Shown: one piece after another, positions 55,148 through 61,691 of the stretch
Layout: each line of letters begins with the position of its first letter
Position numbering within the stretch: the first letter of the stretch is position 1
Assembly (NCBI GenBank): GCA_964603725.1
Contig: CAZRWW010000017.1
Coordinates: 14,450-78,449, forward strand
Origin: CAZDKK01 sp964603725
GTDB lineage: Bacteria; Eisenbacteria; RBG-16-71-46; CAIMUX01; WJJG01
DNA: 64,000 nucleotides
Reading direction: 5' to 3'
Notes under the pieces: model-generated
The model's input: only the letters and a program-made list of their open reading frames with translations
Database searches by the model: none
Told to the model about the DNA's origin: nothing
Position numbers and translations under genes: made by a program

Positions 55148-55864
55148 ATGAGACTCGTGGGATTGGCAATCGGCTCAGCGCTCATCCTCGGGATCCCGGC
55201 CACCGCGGAGGTTCTGCGGGAAGACTTCAACGACAACATCATCGATCCGCAGCTCTGGCATGTCGACGTGTGGGGCTGGGGCCCGCAGCTCGCCGAAGCG
55301 CACCAGCAGCTCGAGATGGTGATCCCCGGAACATCCGCGGGAACCGATTTCGGCTGCAAGCTGGCCAGCAACTTCCTGCTCCGCGGCGATTTCGACATCC
55401 AGGTGGACTTTCGGCTCTTCACCTGGCCGTACGGCAACGGCGTCCGGACGGCGCTGGGAATGGACGAGCCCGGCGTCCCTCAACACCCCGGCGTGGAGCG
55501 CATCAGCTTCGGGCAGAACGACTATCCCGGCTGGCCGCGCGAAGCCTACCTGACGGACTTCCCCGACGGGGTCCACGGCATCACGGCGACGCAGGATGCC
55601 ACCGGCACTCTCAGGCTCGTCCGATCCGGAGACACGCAGACGGGCTACTACTACGGCCCCCGGGGATGGGTGGCCATTCATACGGGCCCGGCGCCCACCG
55701 CGGACACGGCCATCAAGATCGCGGCCTGGAGCGCCTACCAGTTCATGCACTGGGACGTCTACGCGGCTTTCGACAATCTCGTCGTCAACAGCGGCGAGCT
55801 CATCTGCCCGGGCACGCCCGTGGTGGCCACGACCTGGGGCGCCGTGAAAGCCCTCTTTCGCTGA
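55148..55864 (+). CDS. Secreted lectin-like/LamG-fold protein
   Basis: The 238-residue product has a clear signal peptide (RLVGLAIGSALILGIPATA, about residues 2-20), then a beta-rich domain beginning REDFNDNIIDPQLWHVDVW that looks like a concanavalin/DUF1349-type fold, with FDIQVDFRLF and LRLVRSGDTQTGYYYG strands. No catalytic Glu pair of glycosidases was seen, so carbohydrate binding is a guess. It ends with a short TTWGAVKALFR tail that may be a sorting signal. An excellent AAGGAGGTG Shine-Dalgarno precedes ATG 55148. It stands alone between the membrane cluster and the aminotransferase. Confidence 0.75.
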   Translation: MRLVGLAIGSALILGIPATAEVLREDFNDNIIDPQLWHVDVWGWGPQLAEAHQQLEMVIPGTSAGTDFGCKLASNFLLRGDFDIQVDFRLFTWPYGNGVRTALGMDEPGVPQHPGVERISFGQNDYPGWPREAYLTDFPDGVHGITATQDATGTLRLVRSGDTQTGYYYGPRGWVAIHTGPAPTADTAIKIAAWSAYQFMHWDVYAAFDNLVVNSGELICPGTPVVATTWGAVKALFR

Positions 55865-56046
55865 GCAGCCCCCGGCCGGTCGCCGGGGCCAGGCGCCCGT
55901 CGCCGCCGGCGGGCGGCCCCTTGCCGCCGGCGCCAAGTTGTCGTCGCGGGCCGGGGCCGCGAGCGGGTATACTCGATGCTCGAGTGCGATTCTGGGGCCG
56001 CGCCTCGGACCGGCCCCGTGGTCCCGGACCAAGGAGGCTGGAGGTG

Positions 56047-57378
56047 ATGCACGTGGCCACGACCGCCGTCCCCTTCGATCGAACCCGGATCCAGGCGATC
56101 ATCGAGCGCACGGGCTACGACCCCAACAACCTCTCGATCCGCGAGGCCAACCGGCTCGTCACCCTGATCGAGCAGGATCTCGGGGTGAAGTTCGTCCGCA
56201 TGGAGTTCGGCATCCCCAACCTCCCCTACGACCCGGTCGCGGCCGAGTCGATCATCCGCGCCGAGAGCGAGCGGATGGCCAGCCGCCAGTACCCTCCCTT
56301 CGACGGCATCCCCGAGCTCAAGCAGGAGGCGGCGCGGTTCATCAAGAACTTCCTCGACGTGGAGATCCCCCCCGAGTGCTGCATCCCGACGGTCGGCTCG
56401 ATGCAGGGCGGGTTCATCTCCCAGGCCATCGCGGGGAATCGGCAGCCCGGTCGCAGCACGATCCTCTTCCTCGAGCCCTCCTTCCCGGTGAGCAAGCGCC
56501 AGACGCTGTTCCTGGGCCTCACGCCCGAATCGGTCGAGATGGGCGACTTCCGCGGCCAGGACCTCGTGCGGGAGGTGGAGCGCCGCTTCCGCAGCGGGCG
56601 GATCGGCGGGATGATCTACTCGAACCCCAACAACCCCGCCTGGATCGTCCTCAAGGAGCAGGAGCTCAAGGGCCTCGGCGAGCTGTGCACGCGCCACGAC
56701 GTCCTGGCCATCGAGGACCTCGCCTACCTGTGCATGGACTTTCGCGAGGACTACGGAACCCCCGGCCGGCCGCCCTACCAGCCCACCATCGCCAAGTTCA
56801 CCCAGAACTACTTCATGCTCATCTCGAGCTCCAAGATCTTCAGCTTCGCCGGCGGACGCATCGGGATCGCGGCCTTCTCGCCCGCCTTCCTGAAACTGAA
56901 GGCCCCCGGCCTCGTGCCCAAGTTCGGGACGGCCAACGTGGGCCACGCCTTCGTGCACGGCGGGGTCTATTGCACGACCTCGGGCGTGCCGCAGGCCTCG
57001 CAGTGGGGCCTGCTGGGCCTCATGCGTCGCGCCAACGCCGGCAAGCTCAACTTCGTCGCGACGACGCGCGAGTACGGCCGCCGCGCGGCGGCCCTGAAGG
57101 AGATCTTCCAACGCCACGGCTTTCGGATCGTCTACGACAACGATCTGGGCGAGCCGCTCGCCGACGGCTTCTATTTCACCTTCAGCTACCCCGGTTTCAC
57201 CGGCGCGGCGCGCCGGGAGGGGCGGCTCCACAACGGGGGGTGGGCCCTCACGCTCGAGTCGACCCGCGCGCCCCCCCCCCCGGGGCGGGGCCCCGGCGGC
57301 TCGGTGGTGGACGAGTCGCAGTATCCGCTGGTCGCGGAGCGGTTGGGCCGCTTCCGGGAAGAGCACCCCGCGGGGTGA
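56047..57378 (+). CDS. Pyridoxal-phosphate aminotransferase (class I/II)
   Basis: The 443-residue protein is a fold-type I aminotransferase. Landmarks are GSMQGGFISQAIAG near residue 120, MIYSNPNNPAWIVLKEQEL near residue 190, VLAIEDLAYLCMDFRED near residue 225, and SSSKIFSFAGGRIGIAAFS near residue 260 with the PLP-binding Lys. The substrate is unknown. The C-terminal region contains a poly-C tract (about 57271-57282) encoding an odd APPPPGRGPGG insert before VVDESQYPLVAERLGRF, which may be a sequencing or indel artefact. ATG 56047 is used, with AAGGAGG upstream; GTG 56044 in the same frame is possible. Confidence 0.85.
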   Translation: MHVATTAVPFDRTRIQAIIERTGYDPNNLSIREANRLVTLIEQDLGVKFVRMEFGIPNLPYDPVAAESIIRAESERMASRQYPPFDGIPELKQEAARFIKNFLDVEIPPECCIPTVGSMQGGFISQAIAGNRQPGRSTILFLEPSFPVSKRQTLFLGLTPESVEMGDFRGQDLVREVERRFRSGRIGGMIYSNPNNPAWIVLKEQELKGLGELCTRHDVLAIEDLAYLCMDFREDYGTPGRPPYQPTIAKFTQNYFMLISSSKIFSFAGGRIGIAAFSPAFLKLKAPGLVPKFGTANVGHAFVHGGVYCTTSGVPQASQWGLLGLMRRANAGKLNFVATTREYGRRAAALKEIFQRHGFRIVYDNDLGEPLADGFYFTFSYPGFTGAARREGRLHNGGWALTLESTRAPPPPGRGPGGSVVDESQYPLVAERLGRFREEHPAG

Positions 57379-57405
57379 GACGGCCCTACGGCAGCCCGTT
57401 TGCCG

Positions 57406-57434
57406 TTGCCAACCCTCCCTTCATCCGCTACCCT
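57406..57434 (+). promoter_or_regulatory. Candidate promoter for the acetyltransferase/Kor cluster
   Basis: TTGCCA (57406-57411) and TACCCT (57429-57434) are 17 nt apart, about 100 nt before the first acetyltransferase. The -10 is weak, so confidence is low. It could drive the downstream genes through to HdrA, since gaps there are short. Confidence 0.3.
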
Positions 57435-57540
57435 CTGGTGAGCGTCGTTCCCGGGACCACCCCCCAGACTTCGACCCGGGGATGTAGCAATAGATGAGCA
57501 GGTTACGCCGTCGGCTCTCGCTCCGTCACAGGGACGCGCA

Positions 57541-58161
57541 ATGGGTCCGTACCCGAAGACGGTTCGTCTGAAGAATGGCACCGAGGTCATCCTGAGACCC
57601 TTGGTCTCCGGTGACCTGGCGGCCCTGCACCAGTTCTACCTCAATCTGCCCGAGGAAGACCGCCTCTACCTGCGCACCGACGTTCGCGACCTGGCCATGG
57701 TGAAGATGCAGATGGAGGACAGCGACGCCGAGGAGCGCACGCGCTTCGCCGCCACCCAGGGCGACCGCATCGTCGGCCAGGCGGCCCTGCTGCGGCCGCG
57801 TCACGGCTGGGCCCAGCACACCGGCGAGCTGCGCTGCGTCGTGGCGCGGGAAGTCCAGGACCAGGGCCTGGCCAAGATCCTCCTGCACGAGCTCTTCCAG
57901 GAAGCGACCCGCCAGGGCGTGGAGATCCTCTTCGGCAAGGTGGCGGCCGAGCAGACCGCGGCGATCCGGATCATGGAAGGCCTGGGCTTCAGGCGCGAGG
58001 CCGTGCGCCGCAGTCACCAGCGGACGCTGCGCGGCGACCTGCTCGATGTCTGGATCATGACTTGCAGCATCAGCGACGCCTGGGACCGGCTCGAGGAGAT
58101 GATGGAGGCCATGGACGGGCACGGCCAGGAGTTCTACCCGGGAGAGAGGACCGCGGGATGA
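57541..58161 (+). CDS. GNAT family N-acetyltransferase (first of pair)
   Basis: The 206-residue protein is a GNAT fold. It begins VRLKNGTEVILRPLVSGDLA, and its acetyl-CoA-binding region is LRCVVAREVQDQGLAKILLH near residue 100, with EQTAAIRIMEGLGFRREA near residue 140. The pyrophosphate loop (Q/R-x-x-G-x-G/A) is present as VQDQGLAK. The acceptor is unknown. An acidic tail (about 180-206) follows the domain. It overlaps the next acetyltransferase as ATGA. Confidence 0.85.
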   Translation: MGPYPKTVRLKNGTEVILRPLVSGDLAALHQFYLNLPEEDRLYLRTDVRDLAMVKMQMEDSDAEERTRFAATQGDRIVGQAALLRPRHGWAQHTGELRCVVAREVQDQGLAKILLHELFQEATRQGVEILFGKVAAEQTAAIRIMEGLGFRREAVRRSHQRTLRGDLLDVWIMTCSISDAWDRLEEMMEAMDGHGQEFYPGERTAG

Positions 58162-58691
58162 TCCGCTACCCCAAGATCTTCCGGGCCAACGACGGGCGCG
58201 TCGTCGTCGTCCGCCCCGCCACGGCGGACGATCTCAACGCCCTGCTCGAGTTCTTCATCAGCCTGCCCGAGCAGGACCGCCTGCACCTGCGGGTGGACGT
58301 CACCCAGCGGGAGGTCATGCGCCGCCGCATGATGCCCCCACCGCACTGGGAGGTCGTGCGCCTGGTCGGCGCCTACGGCGACCGCGTGATCGCCGAGTGC
58401 TCGGTCGCCCGCCGGACCTACGGCTTCGAGTCCCACGTCGCCGAAATGCGCCTGCTGGTGGCCCCGGACTTCCGCGGCAGCGGTCTGGCGACCTATCTCG
58501 GCCGCCAGATCTTCGCCCACGCCATCATGATGGACGTCGAGAAGATCGAGGCCGCCGTGATGGAGGACGACCTGCGCGCCGTACGCAGCGCCGAGCGCCT
58601 GGGCTTCGAGCGCGAGGGGGTCCTGCAGAACTTCGTGAAAGACATCATGGGGAACAAGCACAACCTGCTGATCATGTCGCTGCGAACCTAG
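58158..58691 (+). CDS. GNAT family N-acetyltransferase (second of pair)
   Basis: This 177-residue protein is a paralog of the preceding gene, with the same opening (FRANDGRVVVVRPATADDLN), the same LPEQDRLHLRVDV segment, and the acetyl-CoA loop VAPDFRGSGLATYLGRQIF, which is closer to consensus than in its neighbour. It ends MGNKHNLLIMSL, typical of GNATs. The two are translationally coupled, suggesting a heterodimer or duplication. Its gene is 51 bp upstream of the Kor operon and may regulate or accompany it. Confidence 0.87.
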   Translation: MIRYPKIFRANDGRVVVVRPATADDLNALLEFFISLPEQDRLHLRVDVTQREVMRRRMMPPPHWEVVRLVGAYGDRVIAECSVARRTYGFESHVAEMRLLVAPDFRGSGLATYLGRQIFAHAIMMDVEKIEAAVMEDDLRAVRSAERLGFEREGVLQNFVKDIMGNKHNLLIMSLRT

Positions 58692-58742
58692 AACCACTGC
58701 AACGGCGCCGCGAGCCTGCTCGCCGCCGCGAGGAATCCGCCT

Positions 58743-59036
58743 ATGCGCTTCTGGAGGACGCCGCTCGATCACGGGAAGTTCACCACCCCGCACGGGCGCA
58801 TCCACATCATCATCGAACGGTGCAAGGGCTGCGCCTTCTGCGTCGAGTATTGCCCGCGGGGAGTCTTGCAGATCTCCGAGAAGTTCAACAAGAAGGGGTA
58901 TCACTACCCCGAGGCGATCAAGGAGGACGCCTGCGTGGACTGCGACCTGTGCGAGAGCATCTGCCCCGAGTTCGCGATCTACTCCGAGCACGTGGAGGCA
59001 AGCCCCGACGACCAGGGGAAGGAGGTTCAAGGGTGA
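58743..59036 (+). CDS. korD: 2-oxoacid:ferredoxin oxidoreductase delta subunit (2[4Fe-4S] ferredoxin-like)
   Basis: The 97-residue protein has two four-Cys clusters, CKGCAFCVEYCPRG near residue 27 and CVDCDLCESICPEF near residue 62, giving two [4Fe-4S] centres that carry electrons from the KorB thiamine site to ferredoxin. Length and spacing fit the delta subunit of KGOR/VGOR-type enzymes. It starts at ATG 58743 and its stop overlaps the KorA GTG start. Order delta-alpha-beta-gamma is common for this operon. Confidence 0.93.
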   Translation: MRFWRTPLDHGKFTTPHGRIHIIIERCKGCAFCVEYCPRGVLQISEKFNKKGYHYPEAIKEDACVDCDLCESICPEFAIYSEHVEASPDDQGKEVQG

Positions 59037-60190
59037 GCAAGGCACGCGCTGCGCTCCTGACCGGCGAGCACTTCATGAACGGCGACGTGGCGGCCGCCGA
59101 GGGCGCGCTGGCCGCCGGCTGCACCTTCTTCGCCGGCTACCCGATCACGCCGGCGACCGAGGTCTCCGAGCGGATGGCGGAGCGGCTGCCCGAGGTGGGC
59201 GGGATCTACATCCAGATGGAGGATGAGATCGCCTCGATGGGCGCGATTCTGGGGGGCTCGTGGGGCGGCCAGAAGTCGATGACCGCGACCTCCGGTCCGG
59301 GCTTCAGCCTGATGATGGAGAATCTCGGGCTCGGGCTGATGACCGAAACGCCCTGCGTGCTGGTCAACGTCCAGCGCGGCGGCCCCTCGACGGGCCTGCC
59401 CACGCTGGTAGGCCAGCAGGACATGATGCAGGCGCGCTGGGGCTCGCACGGCGACTACGAGATCATCGCCCTGTCGCCCAACTCGCCCCAGGAGTGCTTC
59501 GACCTGGCGATCGACGCGTTCAACCTCTCGGAGACCTACCGCCTGCCGGTGCTGATGATGATGGACGAGGTCGTCGGCCACATGACCGAGCGCGTCTCGA
59601 TCCCCGGACCCGAGAAGATCCAGCTCGTCCGGCGACGCCTGACCGAGCGGCCGCCGGGCGAGTACAAACCCTACGAGACCGGCGAGGACCTGGTGCCGCC
59701 CATGGTCGAGGTGGGCAAGAACTACCGCATCCACGTCACCGGTCTCACCCACGACGAGCGCGGATACCCGGCCGTCACCGCGCCCGTGCAGCAGCGGATG
59801 GTGCCGCGCCTGACGGAGAAGATCCGCCGCAACGCGTCCCGGATCGTGCGCTTCGAAGAGGATGGCGTCGAGGGCGCCGACGTGGTGGTCATCTCCTACG
59901 GCATCACCTCGCGGGTGGCGCTGATGGCGGTCGAGCAGGCCCGCGAGCAGGGCATCAAGATCGGCCACCTGCGGCTGATCGTCGTCTGGCCCTTCCCGGA
60001 GGCGCGCATCCGCGAGCTGGCGCCGCGCGTCAAGGGCTTCGTCGTGCCCGAGATCAACCTCGGGCAGATGGTCCGCGAGGTCGAGCGGTGCGCCGCGGGC
60101 CAGGCGCGGATCGGTCAGGTCCCCAACGCCGGCGGATCCGTGCACGATCCGGCCGACATCCTGAAGTCGATCGAGGAGGTGCTGCGATGA
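59033..60190 (+). CDS. korA: 2-oxoacid:ferredoxin oxidoreductase alpha subunit
   Basis: The 385-residue alpha subunit has domain I with FFAGYPITPATEVSERMAER and ATSGPGFSLMMENLGLGLMT, and RGGPSTGLPTLVGQQDMMQA, typical of the 2-oxoglutarate-type (KorA) clade. The later part (about 260-360) carries the transketolase-C-like domain (ADVVVISYGITSRVALMAVE). It binds the substrate 2-oxoacid and CoA. GTG 59033 has AAGGAGG upstream. The enzyme links CoA thioesters to reduced ferredoxin; substrate (2-oxoglutarate, branched-chain or other) is inferred only. Confidence 0.93.
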   Translation: MSKARAALLTGEHFMNGDVAAAEGALAAGCTFFAGYPITPATEVSERMAERLPEVGGIYIQMEDEIASMGAILGGSWGGQKSMTATSGPGFSLMMENLGLGLMTETPCVLVNVQRGGPSTGLPTLVGQQDMMQARWGSHGDYEIIALSPNSPQECFDLAIDAFNLSETYRLPVLMMMDEVVGHMTERVSIPGPEKIQLVRRRLTERPPGEYKPYETGEDLVPPMVEVGKNYRIHVTGLTHDERGYPAVTAPVQQRMVPRLTEKIRRNASRIVRFEEDGVEGADVVVISYGITSRVALMAVEQAREQGIKIGHLRLIVVWPFPEARIRELAPRVKGFVVPEINLGQMVREVERCAAGQARIGQVPNAGGSVHDPADILKSIEEVLR

Positions 60191-61059
60191 GCGACAGCGC
60201 AACCAGGACCCAGACCGCCCCGCCGCAACCGGGCATCGTGCGCCCCGCGCAGCAGCACCCCCGGGACTGGCTCCTGCGCCAGGACCGGCTGCCCCACATC
60301 TGGTGCCCCACCTGCGGGATCGGCACGTGCGTCAACAGCTTCGTCGAGGCGGTGCACGAGTCGGGCATCCCCGAGGAGCAATTCGCGATCGTCTCGGGCA
60401 TCGGCTGCACCGGACGGGTGGCAGGCTATGTGAAGCTCGACTCGTTCCACACGACGCACGGCCGCGCCATTCCCTTCGCCACGGGGCTCCACATCACCCG
60501 GCCCGACATGAAGGTGGTCGTCTTCAGCGGCGACGGCGACCTGGTCGCGATTGGCGGCAACCACCTGATCCACGCCGCCCGCCGGAACATCGACATCACC
60601 GTCATCTGCGTGAACAACTTCATCTACGGCATGACCGGCGGGCAGCTCGCCCCCACCACGCCCCACAGCGCGCGCACCACGACCTCGCCCTACGGCAACA
60701 GCGAGTACCCGTTCAACGTGCCGCACCTGGTGGCCTCCTGCGGCGCCGTCTACGTGGCGCGCTGGACGGCGCTGCACGTCCGACGGATGAAGCGGGCCAT
60801 GCTGGAGGCGATCCAGAAGCGCGGCTTCTCGTTCGTCGAGATCATCGCGCCCTGCTCGACGCTGTATGCGCGCAAGAACCGGCTCGGCACGGGCTATGAC
60901 CTGATGAAGTTCTATCACGACAACTGCGAGGTGCAGCACGGCGCCGACACCTCCGAGCTCGACATCGGCTTCCAGACCAAGATCACGGTCGGCAAGTTCG
61001 TCGACATCGAGAAGCCGACCTTCCTGGACCGCGTGCAGGCCGGCCAGGCCAAGCGCTAG
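60187..61059 (+). CDS. korB: 2-oxoacid:ferredoxin oxidoreductase beta subunit
   Basis: The 290-residue beta subunit binds thiamine diphosphate through VFSGDGDLVAIGGNHLIHAA and VCVNNFIYGMTGGQ-like residues near 110-150, and has the cluster motif WCPTCGIGTCVN near residue 39 (Cys residues for a [4Fe-4S] centre). The C-terminus (about 230-290) is a long tail past the TPP domain, a feature of KorB/VorB-type subunits. The ATG overlaps the KorA stop (ATGA). Together with the alpha and delta genes it forms the catalytic core. Confidence 0.93.
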   Translation: MSDSATRTQTAPPQPGIVRPAQQHPRDWLLRQDRLPHIWCPTCGIGTCVNSFVEAVHESGIPEEQFAIVSGIGCTGRVAGYVKLDSFHTTHGRAIPFATGLHITRPDMKVVVFSGDGDLVAIGGNHLIHAARRNIDITVICVNNFIYGMTGGQLAPTTPHSARTTTSPYGNSEYPFNVPHLVASCGAVYVARWTALHVRRMKRAMLEAIQKRGFSFVEIIAPCSTLYARKNRLGTGYDLMKFYHDNCEVQHGADTSELDIGFQTKITVGKFVDIEKPTFLDRVQAGQAKR

Positions 61060-61071
61060 GAGGCAGGTGCG

Positions 61072-61632
61072 ATGAGAAAAGAGATCCGCATCACCGGATT
61101 CGGCGGCCAGGGCGTCATCCTGGCCGGGTACATCCTGGGCAAGGCCGCGTGCGTCTTCGACGGCAAGCAGGCCACGATGGTCCAGTCCTACGGGCCCGAG
61201 GCGCGCGGCAGCGCTTGCGCCGCGCAGGTCGTCATCGCGGACGGCAAGATCCACGATCCCTACGTCCGCCGCCAGGAGATCCTGTGCGCCCTGTCGCAGG
61301 AGGGTTACGACATCTTCATCCGCGAGCTCGTGGCGGGCGGCACGGTGCTCTTCGATCGCGACCTGGTCGAGACCGGGGAGCTGCCGGCCGCGGCGGAGCT
61401 GGTGGCCTCGGTGCCGGCCACGCGCACGGCCGAGAAGATGGGTCGGCGCATGGCGGCCAACATCGTCATGCTCGGGTTCCTCACGGGCTGCACCGGGGTC
61501 GTGTCGGCCGAGGCGATGAAGCAGGCCGTGCGCTCCTCGGTGCCGCACGGCACGGAGGAATTCAACCTGGCCGCCCTGGAGAGCGGCTTGACCTTCGCGC
61601 AGGAGGCGCTCGTCGCGCAGAACAAGGCCTGA
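61072..61632 (+). CDS. korC: 2-oxoacid:ferredoxin oxidoreductase gamma subunit
   Basis: The 186-residue gamma subunit begins RKEIRITGFGGQGVILAGY, the CoA-binding Rossmann-like domain of the family, and has SYGPEARGSACAAQVVIAD near residue 42 and MGRRMAANIVMLGFLTG near residue 123. The ATG at 61072 has AGGAGG upstream. It completes the four-subunit enzyme. The HdrA-type gene starts 59 bp later on the same strand, indicating a shared transcript. Confidence 0.93.
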   Translation: MRKEIRITGFGGQGVILAGYILGKAACVFDGKQATMVQSYGPEARGSACAAQVVIADGKIHDPYVRRQEILCALSQEGYDIFIRELVAGGTVLFDRDLVETGELPAAAELVASVPATRTAEKMGRRMAANIVMLGFLTGCTGVVSAEAMKQAVRSSVPHGTEEFNLAALESGLTFAQEALVAQNKA

Positions 61633-61691
61633 GCGAGGCAGCCCGCGCGTCGAGACCTGAAACGGCAGGGCCTGCCCAGGGAGCCCTGAGG

